DNA of 64,000 nt from Petrosia ficiformis (Eukaryota > Porifera > Demospongiae > Haplosclerida > Petrosiidae): NCBI GenBank assembly GCA_947044365.1, contig OX345649.1, forward strand, positions 2,989,930 to 3,053,929, written 5' to 3'. A program made the translations under genes and the position numbers. The notes beneath the pieces were generated by a model. The model was not told the DNA's origin, ran no database searches, and worked only from the letters and a program-made list of their open reading frames with translations. Every line of letters starts with the position of its first letter. The stretch's first letter is position 1. Shown piece after piece: positions 23,239 through 34,445 of the stretch.

Positions 23239-24019
23239 AGATTAAATACTACCAAATTCATAAAATTTGTTCCTACAAACAATAGCTACCTTAATTAAAG
23301 ATGTTTTTTTATCATACATTTTTACTGAGAGTTCATAACTGCAGGAGACCTATACAACACAATAATTTATGTAGAAATGCAAATAAGAAATGCATTTGAG
23401 AATCTTAATAACTTATTTGCATGTGCAATTGTATTGCCATCTGCTCTTATAAACATTTATTGTAGTTCATTTTAGCAACTAGTATCATACTGATTTCAAA
23501 AAATAATACACATTTACTAATAAACTTAAACTAATATCTAATAAAAAACGTTTTCAATAAAAATGAAAGATGATGTAGGGACGTCAAAACCCAAAAAGCA
23601 TGTGAACAAGGTTGGAAGGCTTACATAGGACCCAAAATTAAACAAACCACTTCCATGTAACCCTGCATACATACTTACACTGCTATAAAGCAAAATACAA
23701 AGAGCTGTACTTATGTTGGTTTATATGGAAGTGGTTTGTTTAGTTTTGGGTCCTATATCTTGTTCACATGTTTTTTGGGTTTTGATGTCCCTACATCTTC
23801 TTTCATTTTTATTGAAAATGTTTTTTATTATTCTTGTTTCCATTGTTTTTTTTCTGAATGGTGTGAATATTTTTTGTAGATTGCAGAAATATTGGTGTAA
23901 GTTATATATCATGAAACCATACAATCATATAATACACACATCTATCTAGTGTTTTTATGACTACCAACACCCTCTAGATGACCAAAGATTGTCTTAAGAT
24001 AGAGAACCGGCGAGTAACA
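23239..24019. mobile_element. Inter-unit DNA with hairpin-family insertion
   Basis: The left part (23270-23540) matches 35280-35520 and is unit-junction sequence. From about 23570 to 23800 lies a hairpin of the 12313-12615 family (gtagggacgtcaaaaccc and its complement). From 23940 (tagtgtttttatgactacc) the sequence is inverted relative to 13255-13325. A single hairpin arm closes the block at 26030-26165, so 23.57-26.17 kb looks like one large insertion. Confidence 0.6.
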
Positions 24020-24034
24020 AACTATACTAAATGA

Positions 24035-24650
24035 AGCAGCAATGGGATAAACATCTATCCATACTGGAAGTCCAGGGAAAGTTTGGTGAAATTGCCTTGT
24101 TAGAGAGTGAGAACAAGACATGGAAAAAGATTATGCTTTATGGACTTGGAGACATGATTCAGCTTTGAAAAAAATCTTACAAGGAATAATTCCCCTACTG
24201 TGTAGTGATCGCAAATTGTATGCTGACATTGACCAGTGGAGGGCCGAAGACACTCCCCCTTCCACTATTCCACCAAATATCCTTTCTATTTCATTGCGAC
24301 CAGATATAGTCCATTCTCTCTCTAAGCAGATCCACCTCCTAGAACTCACTATCCCGACAAACTCACAAAAAGGCCTCGATCAGGCTAGAGAACAAAAATT
24401 AAATAAGCCCGAGTACAATTACCTTATATCTGATTTAAAAGTTATTGGATGGAGTCCATCTATTGAAATTGGATCATTGGGACACCTGCCATCATCTTCT
24501 TTGGAAGCCATTTCACACATTGTCTCTCCAGACATGGTTACTTCCATTCTTCTTGAGGCTGCCAAGGTCATTATTACCTGTTCTCACCAAATATTCATGG
24601 CACACAAACTAATTACCTGGTCCAGCTCCAGGCCCATGATAAATTGAACC
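24035..24650 (+). pseudogene. Non-LTR retrotransposon ORF fragment with nuclease-like motif
   Basis: Two overlapping frames read as one disrupted protein. The first (about 24035-24150) has QQWDKHLSILEVQGKFGEIA; after a frame change the second (24120-24647) has LWTWRHDSALKKI and then RPDIVHSL...LLELTIPTN. RPD followed by ELT about 15 residues on fits a PD-(D/E)XK-type nuclease motif found C-terminal to reverse transcriptase in some non-LTR elements. The reverse transcriptase core is missing, so this is a dead fragment. Confidence 0.55.
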
Positions 24651-25135
24651 TATCCCAATTTGTAAATATTTATTTATTAAAAAAAAATTTTTTTTTTTAA
24701 ACTCTATAAGTAACATATATATTTTATCTTTCCCTTGCCATGCTCACTTTTTATCTTCTTTAGTTCTCCTAATTTGTTAATGTGTACGCATGTGTCCAAG
24801 CACTCTTTACCCTATCTTACTTTTGTTTTTGGTTTTTATCTTTCAAATAAGGTATTTCTCCCCCCTTATATATAATTATATATATAAATTATTTTCCAGA
24901 CAAATCATTTTTTTTGTTTGTTTGTTGAACTATCACAATGATTCTAGCACCATTCCAGTCGCATTCACAGTAAAATTCTGGTCTACAAGTATTGAGATGA
25001 TATCTTCAGATACTATGAAAGAAGAGAGTCAAAAATTGATTTTGAATTGGACGCCATTTTCATAAGTGTATTCAAGCCATATGAATTAATTGCGCATGCG
25101 CATTTGTATCCTCAGAACTTGCAGAATGAAGTATA
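24651..25135. other. AT-rich flank within the composite insertion
   Basis: Matches 13020-13215 in reverse orientation (actatcacaatgattctagc, gatgatatcttcagatactatg). A poly-A/T tract at 24680-24700 may mark the 3' end of the retrotransposon fragment. No gene. Confidence 0.5.
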
Positions 25136-25139
25136 TTAA

Positions 25140-25727
25140 CCCTTAGAGCACTGATGTCACATATATGTGACATTCACCCCTACGTGGTTCGCCGCGTGTT
25201 CCTAGCTACACGAAGCTCTCCAAATGCTTGTAATTGGTGTCAGGCACAAGCCGATGAACGTGGCTAAAAAGTTGATGGTTTTTCGGCTGCCCTTTGGCCT
25301 AAATAATGAGTACGGGGGGAATTTTAAAGGGGGGTGTCCCCCCGTTAATGCGGAGTTCGAAGGGGGCGCAGCCCACGCAATTTGCGGGTTTTTTTGTTGT
25401 TGTTGTTTTTTCCCCGCCCACGCGCTCTGGTGGGTACCTGAGGCATTTCCCTTGCTGCGAAACCTGAAATCGTGGGTGTAGCTACATGCAGTGGGGTCAT
25501 TTTGTTAGCCCCAGTTCCAGTCAAAAGAGGGAGAACACTGCATTTGATTTGATCCTACGAAGTGCTTGGGGACTTTCGAGTCCCGGTAAGCAAGTTGGTG
25601 GAAGTAGTACTTCATGTCGGAAAAGGAGCCAAGTTTGGGGTAGAGAAAGTGAACGGTGGCCAAAATATATGCAATAGAGTCGCCAATGTTGGAAATGGGA
25701 AGAAAAACAGGCTCAGTGCTCTAAGGG
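25140..25727. mobile_element. piggyBac-like MITE with TTAA target duplication
   Basis: The ends cccttagagcactga and tcagtgctctaaggg are inverted repeats flanked by ttaa on both sides (25136-25139, 25728-25731). CCYT-type ends with a TTAA duplication are typical of piggyBac. The 588-bp interior has no transposase. It interrupts sequence that is contiguous at 12.8-13.1 kb, marking it as a later insertion. Internal frames (25224-25481, 25486-25677) are not genes. Confidence 0.85.
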
Positions 25728-27283
25728 TTAAAGCCATTGTATAATAATATTATATACTATGATAAGCATTAAATTACTGAATGGTTGACACAGTGACTGA
25801 CACTACTTGTAGGACTGCAGACAGTGGTGTAGGTGAAATAAAGAATATACATCATCTGTATGTGAAAGAGAATGATAATCAATTTATAAATAATCGACTA
25901 AATTTTATACAAAAGACTGACCTTCATTGGTGAACAAACTTTAATGCATTTATGATTTCATATGATATATAACTTACACCAGTGTTTCCGAAAAATATTC
26001 ACATCATTCAGAAAAAAAAAACACTAGAAACAAGAATAATAAAAAAGATTTTCAATAAAATGAAAAAAAGATGTAGGGATGTCAAAACCCAAAAACCATG
26101 TAAACAAGGTTGGGAGGGTAACGTAGGAACCAAAATTAAACAAACCACTTCTATATAACCCTACATTACTTACTTTTGATGATAATTGAGTCACTAAGTA
26201 ATATAAAATGTCTTTTGATGATATTTAGTTTTATATATTATATATGATTATAATTATATATATTATTTCAAGGAACACAGAATGGCTGTAATTATTTAAT
26301 TGTTCGATTATTATTTAAATAAAAAATAAAAAATAAAATATATAAAATATAAAATATAATATTAATGTAATATATAAAATCAATATTATATTATAAGCAT
26401 AACCAACTATTGTGAAATGCATATCACATATTTGAAATACAAGTGTTTCATTGATATGGTCAAAAGGAATGCAAAATGGATGTTATACTGTACAAATCAC
26501 TAAATTACTTGGTTCATCACGAAATTTAATTATAAAATTTAATTATAAAATTCACTATTGTAAAGTGATCTTCCTGTTTCAATGATAATAATCAAAAAGG
26601 AATGCAAAATGGATGTTATACTGTACAAATCACTAAATTACTTGGTTCATCACGAAATTTAATTATAAAATTTAATTACAAAATTCACTATTGTAAAGTG
26701 ATCTTCCTGTTCCATTGAGGATTAGTCAAAAGGAATGCAAAATGGATGTTATACTGTACAAATCATTAAATTACTTGGTTCATCACGACATTTAATTATA
26801 CAATTCTGAGAGAAACTGTCAGCAAAACTAACTATAAAATGAATGTAAAATCTTCCTTTTTCTAAGGATACATTCCTAAACATGTTAATGTGATTCATAA
26901 TTAGTATATAATATAGCCATGACAAAACTAATCATTGTAATTCATTTATAGGAATCTTGATATAGTAATAAATCATTCTAAGTAAAAAAAACTTTAATAC
27001 ATCATCATTATAGGAATGCTCAAACAAAAAAGGTGGAAGAATGGGTGGTTGATGGCTTCTGTGTATATATATAGTTTGTAAACATGAGAATTTTATCAGT
27101 TCAAAATAGAACTAATTGTCAGTTTCATTTACAGGAATAAGTTGCTTGGTAGTAAGATTCATTCTTGCAAACATTTAATACCGGTATGCCACATTAGGAA
27201 TGTGTCAATAAAACTCCACATATCTCAAATATAATACAACCTATAATTATTACATTGAACAACATTGTGAATTCAATATTCAC

Positions 27284-27392
27284 CTGCTTCGACAGGATAA
27301 TCAAAATGTTCTGCTGCAGGGTCCAAATTGATGACTCTAACAGTCCTTTTGACAACTAAACAGTGCTTCACAATATTACTGCAATAAGTGGA
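27284..27392 (-). pseudogene. Orphan GPN3 exon 2 (unit 2)
   Basis: A 109-bp copy of GPN3 exon 2 with splice sites preserved (ctac acceptor and cac donor complements). It encodes the STYC...[12 protein letters not shown] stretch with a single Ser-to-Leu change. No downstream GPN3 exon exists on this side, so a full GTPase cannot be made. Confidence 0.85.
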
Positions 27393-28018
27393 CTACATAA
27401 TATATATAATTATTAATAAGTAACTGACTTATTACATAGTAGTGTGGTTGAATAATATATTTTGGGACACACAATAATGTTTAGTTTAATTACAAATTAC
27501 AATGCCACAAAGTTGTAGTTTTAGATTTAAGCATTCTTATCTTTGTTAGAGTAAGTTGATGATAGTTCATAATATTTCACAGTTTCTAACTTGACTAATA
27601 AATTAGTTGGTTTGAGATTTAGTGGACACAAATAAGCCCATAATAAAGGAATTTAGGTTGTCATTATTCATGCACTCTAGTGTCATAGGTATATGTTATG
27701 TCATACCACAAAATTGCACAAATAGTATATCAGGTTTGTAATCGTCACTGAGCTCAGGGTCATAGGTCATAACACAACTAATATATTTCCTGCACTTCAA
27801 AGCTTTTTGGCTGCACTACAAATATTATGTATCCATAAACCGGTAAGCGTATCATTGTTATGTCTTGTTCAAAAGCTTTTATGTCATGACATGTAGAATT
27901 TCATTTCCCTGGTTAGTGGCACCCCCACACTGAGATCACTATATTATGTAAGCCTGCATATTTGTGCTAATCTATCCCATGACACTTCCCTCAGAGAATT
28001 AGGCACTCCAACATTCTC

Positions 28019-28313
28019 CTAGTCTTGCGTAGCCAGACCCAACTCTCTGCTACGCAATGAGAAGGGTCTGGTCAACCCACCGTGCAAGTGTTCATCAAGA
28101 GTTTAGCCAGATTTTTTTGACTATTTTAGTGGGTGACAAACCACTAATAATATTCATAACTATACTTTTCCCAGTAAGTGAGATGTACGAATATCATTGC
28201 TACTGTTATGAATTCAATTACAGATACTTGACACTCTTGACGAATGCTAGTACAGTGGGTTGACCAGACCCTTCCCGTCGTGCAGCATAGGGTTGGGTCT
28301 GGCTGCTTGAGAC
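28019..28313. mobile_element. TAGTCT-type MITE, unit 2 copy
   Basis: Orthologous to the 14382-14611 element: same flanks (acattctcc and acgctctcc), with an extra internal segment near 28140-28220 (actaataatattcataac onward). Shared insertion shows it was present before units 1 and 2 separated. Confidence 0.8.
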
Positions 28314-28559
28314 TAACGCTCTCCTAGTGGCAACGTCCTTAATCATAGGGTCTAGTATATGTGCACTAATTAAGCAAACCAAACAGGAATTTTACTTGCG
28401 GGTGCAAATAACGGAACAAGCTAATATGCCAACCACGCCCTTAGGAATTATAATTATAATTATGCTATATAATTGTTTGTGGTGTCACCACAATTTTTTT
28501 TAACAGTGTAGTAATTCTTTAATGATGAAAGTTACTTTGGTACATAATTTCTCCCTCAC

Positions 28560-28604
28560 CTTTCCACTTCCAGCAGGACCCATCACAATCTGACCATATC
28601 TCAT
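28560..28604 (-). pseudogene. Orphan GPN3 exon 1 with intact P-loop (unit 2)
   Basis: Encodes the same 15 residues as GPN3 exon 1 ([15 protein letters not shown]) with the donor conserved. The PX-SH3 copy 2 start lies only 150 bp away on the other strand. If transcribed, only exons 1 and 2 of GPN3 could be joined before read-through. Confidence 0.88.
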
Positions 28605-28754
28605 TTTAGCAAACGTACGTTCTCATAATAGGAGGTGTGGTTCACATCCTAATTGGGTGGGTACGGGTCAAGCACGATACTCGCGCAAGTGACGCAGCAT
28701 CCAGCGGGATTGCCATTTAAAAACTGCACGAAATCATTTTGAAAAAAGTCAAAA
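28605..28754. promoter_or_regulatory. Compact head-to-head (bidirectional) promoter interval
   Basis: Only 150 bp separate the GPN3-type ATG (minus) from the PX-SH3 ATG (plus) in unit 2. In unit 1 the equivalent interval is 1046 bp because of the Mutator-like element and MITE debris. Divergent start codons this close suggest a shared promoter. No clear TATA box is seen; the role is inferred from geometry. Confidence 0.5.
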
Positions 28755-30657
28755 ATGAGTAAAGCAGCAAAAGATAATGTACACATTGATCGCTATGTAG
28801 TATCAGCTAAAATACTTGGAAAAGAGAAACGACAAAGGAGAAAGAAGTTTAAGGTTAATAGTACAGAAGAGAGATGAATCATCATTTCAAAACATTTTTT
28901 TTGTCTTGCAGAAGCAAGAATTTGCTATTGATGTCATTCTGTCTGATGAAAGCCAGTACACTGTATATAGATCAATGAAGGATATTGTCACTTTCCATGT
29001 AATTAAGTATTAATATCATCAAAATGATTAGTTCATTACATATTTGTGCATCACAGAAGAAACTAATGAGCCGTTTTCCAGTGGAGGCAGGTCATTTTAG
29101 TGATAAAGAAAGAGTCATTCCAAAATGCCCAATAAAGAAAACACTATTTGGATTTCGACAAGTTTTTACTGATGACGGAAGTTTTAATGAAGCACTAAAC
29201 TCCTATATCAAGGTAAATAGAATAATGAATGCTGCACATTATGTTATATTGTTGGATCAATTCTTACTCAGAAACATCCTGCTCTTCCAGGAAAAATGAT
29301 TAAAACAGATGTTTTTCAACAGTTTTTCACACTCTTGCCTTCCGATATGGATATGCCATTAATAGAGAAGTATGCATGTGTATAATTTAAATAAATTTAA
29401 AGTAATGCAATCTACACTGTTATGTAGGAAAAGTGTTAAAGCAAAGAAATCTGAACCGGTAATGAGTAAGTACTACTTCAGTTTTTACAACAGTAAAATT
29501 ACTTATATTTTTAAAGTAGATTCTGGTTGTAAAGAGATCAGCAGTCCAATAGTTCTCAAGTCTTATATTACTCTTGCAGATTTTAAATCATCTGAATTTA
29601 GCTTTAAAAAAAACACTGTTGTCCAAGTTGTTCAGAAAGAATCAAAAGGTCTCACTTACAATATATCTAATGTATTAATTAAGAATTATCCTTTGAGTTG
29701 TGTTGTTATTGTACTAAATGACTAAAACTTAGTAAGGGGTCAACAATATTATAAAATAACTAAACTGTAAACTAAACATTTGCAATCACCAATAATTATA
29801 ATAAAAAACTAAAACCACCCAAATTACTACATTAACTTTAGCTACTGGAATGCTGAACAAATAAAAATGATAATTATACAAACCGTTTAAACTCCACTTA
29901 TGGTTATGAATACTATCATGAATAACTAACAATTCCATACTACTTGATAGAATAGTGATATAGACTATTAGTAATTTACATTTACATGTATTTCCTAAGT
30001 AGTTATTGCAATAACTAAAACTATTCATAGTTGTTCTTAATACTATTTAACAGAAAGAACATACTTCAACTATAACTAAACTAAATTAATTTTACAATAC
30101 TACTTGTGAGATGACATATATTAATTTCTCAGTGATTATTAACTGGAATAAAAAATGTGAAACCACTTATACTGTTGCTTGAAAATTACAAATGCTGTAA
30201 GTTAATCATACTTATATTTGATCATATAGGTTGGTGGCTAATAGACATACAAGGTATGATTGGCTGGGCTCCTGCCTCTTTCTTGGTCCCTGTTGATAAA
30301 GATGATATAGAAAATGAATTTAAAGAGAATGAGGCTCTAATCAGCACAGAAAAAGGTAATATATAGCATCTATCAATTGTATCATTACTTTTATATCTAA
30401 TTTACTATACTATTCACATTTATATAATCTAATTTCTATACTCTCCTTTTTTAGTTGGTGCTCGATATATCAGTACATCAGCCTATCAAGCAAGCAGAGA
30501 TGATGAATTAAGTTTTGTGAAAGGTGCTGTTGTTAGGGTGATAAAGAAATACACAGGTGGGTGGTGGTTGGTGAGATACAATGGTAAAGAAGGGTTTGCA
30601 CCTGCTGTCAAGCTTACAAAATTTGATAACAGACAAGCAAGTTTTTATGTGAAAGGG

Positions 30658-31987
30658 GTAAGTCAATCAAAATGGACAATCAGGGCCGAATCCATGATTT
30701 TTTGAAGAGGGATTAAGTTTAACCACACCTTTGGCCACACCTGTTTGAATTGGGCATATGCAATCCATAAATGTTCAATTTATTGAATACATTTATTTGA
30801 TGTATAATATCCATATTGTCAGGAGCCCATTAAAAACCACAGGGAAGGAGTGCACAACTCCCACGCAATTAAATAAAATCGACATTTAGCTAGTACTATT
30901 TTTAGATTTCTACGTGGCCACGCCCACTGCATGTAGGACTAGTGCACTAGTGCAGTGAAGTGCTAGCTAAAAAGAGTGAAGTAACACTCTATCTAGCCTC
31001 GTCTCTGTAATTCAGTAATCATGGCTGACTTTATCAAGCATGAAAGGCAACAGCTTATTATAGTTATTATTTTGATTATCTAGTCTCCTGACCTTTCAAA
31101 GGACCTTGTAGAACTTTAAAAATATATTTCAGGCAGAATAGCTAGCTATTAGTTCCAGTTTCTACGTAAGCTACTTAGCTAGCTCTGGTCTGTACTCTAT
31201 ACTCTTTACTACTCGCACGCGCGCGTTCTTTTACGCGCCACACCCATTAATTGACCGAGCCCCCCGAGTATGACGCAACTTCCTTAACTACGTATACAAC
31301 GCATAAGTGGACAACCCCGTGGGAAAGCAATCACAGGGATGGCCCTACGGGCCATAAAAAAGAAAAAAAAAATAGAGCACTAACCAGGCATTTCCTGGAT
31401 TGTATATGTGCCAATGATTTGTCTGTAATATCTACATAATTGTTTTTTGCAGAATGTGTCTCCCATGTAATTATCTCTTGTCTACTGTGTATCTTATTAA
31501 AAGAGAGTTCTCTTAACATTGCGAAAGCAAGTATTGATACATGTACATCTTTTATGATTATTGGAGCCAAATGCATAATTATTATGTATATCCTTTATGA
31601 TTGAAAAGTCAATGTGCAGGAGATAATTATGTCAAAACAAGCTAATTATGAAGTGTTGTTGTTTACTGTGTATTAAGTCAAAATATAAACGATGATATAT
31701 GGAGAAATTGATTTATTTTTTAAATAGTTTTGTCTCGTCTAAATTCCAGCAACCAACTCTTTCTGTTGCCTTTTTAATTTTCCTTAACTATATGTATACA
31801 ATTCACTGTAAAAATAATAATTTAAACTGAATAGTGCTTAGTAAATTCTTGCATCTATCATGTATGACTGTATAACATTAAGTTAATTAATTAACCTCTT
31901 AAAGCCATATTTATATTTTGCATTCAAAAGCAAACTCTCAATGACAAACTCTTACTTAATATCCTTCTCATGTGATTATTTCCTTAG
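30658..31987. other. Intron 8 of copy 2, repeat-rich
   Basis: Contains a half MITE near 30825 (caggagcccatt) and a CATCCCTATGATTGC-family copy at about 31005-31340. Otherwise AT-rich with no gene. Confidence 0.65.
31005..31340 (+). mobile_element. CATCCCTATGATTGC MITE family copy
   Basis: Runs from attcagtaatcatggctgac through ttacgcgccacacccattaa to gggaaagcaatcacagggat. The left terminal repeat is missing. Same orientation as the copies at 44060 and 47415. Confidence 0.8.
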
Positions 31988-34385
31988 ATTAAACGAAGTT
32001 TTAGCAAACGTAGAAGCACTCGTGTTTCACCCACTATGAAAATGAATTGGTAAGTATAATAATTTATTAAGCTTTCAAGAATAATTGCTTTTCATTGTTG
32101 TTCATGAAGGCAAGTAGATAAAAAGACCCAACGGGAAGAAAAATGCAAATGTGTAGCAATGTACCAATGCCTGTCAAAATTTATAGGCAGAGAAGATAAA
32201 TTTGAAATCAGTAGTCTTAATAAAGGAGACACAGTGCAAGTGCTGGAGAGAAAACACCATGGATGGTGGTATGTAGAAGATCAACATGGTCGTTCAGGGT
32301 GGGCCCCTGCAACTTACTTTCAGACTATCTATGATCCTTCTCCTGATCATGTTAAGGGAGATGAAATTATTGGTAAGAGATATGTATTTGGTTATCATAC
32401 ATATTGCTAAGTCATATTCTTGTTCATTGAAAATACGAGATGTTGCAGGTGTAATTGAACTTTCATATTTAGCAAAACAGAGGTGCATGTGAAGTTAATA
32501 TTATGTGAATTAGCATTCTCATTTGCTAAGTAGTAAGTGGGAATAGTTTTTCTTGAGTGAACAGTTTGACAATATTGTACTACACATTTGTAGTTACTAG
32601 TATTCATTTCATTCTCCATCATAATTATAGGTTCGGTATATTTTGTTGTGCATTCCTTTCTTAGTCAGAGAGAGGATGAGCTCACAGTGAATGAAGGTGA
32701 AAAAGTATTAGTGATAGGGGTATCAGATGATGGATGGTGGATGGTGGATGGTGAGACAGCTAGACAATCCACTGATGCAAGGATTGATACCATGTCTGTG
32801 TCTTAAGAAGGAAGAGGAAACGGATGAACCACAAATATCTGGTAATGGTATTTGTGAAAATACAACTTCAACACAAGAAGGTATAATATATCTCTTTAAT
32901 CTCATAATATACATAATTGTTTACATGTTAGTCAGTAACAGTGCTGGATCAGACAATTCACTTGGAATATCTAGAGAAAACTTGGTTCAATCAAAACAAC
33001 TTGAAGACTGCTATGTAGTTGCTTCTGATTATTCTAAGAAAGAAATTGATGAAATAGATGTGTTCGAAGGCGAGATTGCATGCTTTATTGACAGCAGTCA
33101 AACAGGTAACATCCCTTGTTCAATTATGTCATGAAAATATTAAAAACACCTTCACTCCACCAGATATTTGGTATGTGAATGTTAATGGAAAGGAGGGATG
33201 GATTCCATCAGATGTACTACGTCCATTGTCAGATGATAAACTAAATGAAAAGTTTGATACTAATAGTGATTCATTGTTACCACATCCAACAGTATCATTA
33301 CCACTTCATCCAGGCTCAGAAATTGTACCTGAATCTGAAGTTGTGTCACTTCCATCTCATCCAGTCTCTGAAATTGCATCATCACCTCCTCATCCTATCA
33401 TGTCAGCACCTTTATCATATAAAGGTTTGAAGATATTCAAGAGTCAATATTCAATATGTACAGAGATTAATATAATTAATTGTTTATGACTGGATAGAAA
33501 ACTCCAATGCATTACAATAACATTTTAGTTCACTAAATAATATACATAAATTCCTATAGTTACATAATGTTAGTTCACTAATGTCAGTTTTATCATTTAT
33601 TGTTTAGATTCTGATAGTCCAATAGATTTTGACTCACATTCCAATCATCATGTTCTGAACACAAAACAGCAAACACCACAAAGTTCTATATCCAGTGAAG
33701 ACAAGACACAAAATTGTTAGTTACATTATAATTATTATATATGTACAGTACACACACAAATTATTATACAGAATACAAATATTATATGCAATTCATTCTT
33801 TAGATTTTGAGAGAACAATTCCTATATTATACTCTAATAATTATTATAATAATTATACAAAAAGTATACAATAGTTATAGGCTCAGAAACAATTTAATAC
33901 AAACCAGATACATAGCCCACTATCAGATATGAAATATTTCTTCTGCATTGTTTTCATGTTTTCTAGTATATTTCACATTAGTCTCTCAAACCATCAATAT
34001 ACAACTTAATATTGTGATACTATGTTTTCTTCTCCAGCTATTATTGTTATTGTTATACAAAGTGAAGATGAGTCATTGGAAGAATTAGAAAGAACTGCAG
34101 CAGTAGCTGAGCATCTTGCAAATGAATTACTTGAGAAAGCTAATATTTTACGAAAGAAAGCAGAAGACATCAGGAAATGTAATTCAATGAATTTATCATC
34201 ATGATTGTTGTCTTTTCGATATAATGAAAGAAAATGAGAACAAGGTTTTTAAAGCCAAATTAAATACAATGGTTTTACTAATATAATAGTATGTTAAAGT
34301 ATTAAATTCAAAAATAATACATAAATTTGAATTATATTACATCATTATTATAAAGCTGCAACATCAAGTGTAGTAGTATGAGATA

Positions 34386-34445
34386 ACTCAATCTACAATC
34401 TCTTTCATCTGTTTCTGTTTGTCTTCCAATCCTGGAGAGGAATAT
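34386..34445 (-). pseudogene. Relict of MTBP last exon (unit 2)
   Basis: Carries the same shortened gatgaaagagattgtaga block as the unit 1 relict, with an altered acceptor side (cctggagagg). Non-functional. Confidence 0.7.

Larger units (their letters stand above)
26170..28604 (-). repeat. Unit 2 left part: duplicated GPN3 5' region
   Basis: From 26170 the sequence follows 11650-15540 (GPN3 introns 1-2 and exons 1-2), lacking the 12313-13480 insertion and part of intron 1. A local triplication of the aaaggaatgcaaaatggatg block occurs at 26460-26760. GPN3 exon 3 and later exons are absent, so this is a truncated duplicate fused to copy 2 of the PX-SH3 gene. Confidence 0.85.
28755..34204 (+). 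pseudogene. PX plus SH3 adaptor, copy 2 (frameshifted in SH3-4)
   Basis: Very close to copy 1 in all 15 exons: 28755-28853, 28912-28998, 29057-29212, 29272-29369, 29428-29465, 29520-29648, 30230-30355, 30455-30657, 31988-32049, 32110-32372, 32631-32880, 32932-33105, 33164-33424, 33608-33715, 34038-34204. PX and SH3-1 to SH3-3 are intact; exon 6 is 9 bp shorter than in copy 1. In exon 11 the run gatggatggtggatggt has an extra 7-bp ggatggt, shifting the frame just after the GWW of SH3-4 and giving a TAA at 32804-32806. The predicted product is 478 aa, losing most of SH3-4, SH3-5 and the C-terminal helix. Downstream exons stay open, so the lesion looks recent, is a sequencing slip in a short repeat, or leaves a functional three-SH3 form. 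Confidence 0.87.

Noticed and set aside
25224..25744. Three overlapping plus-strand frames
   Set aside because: Inside the GC-rich core of the piggyBac-like MITE.
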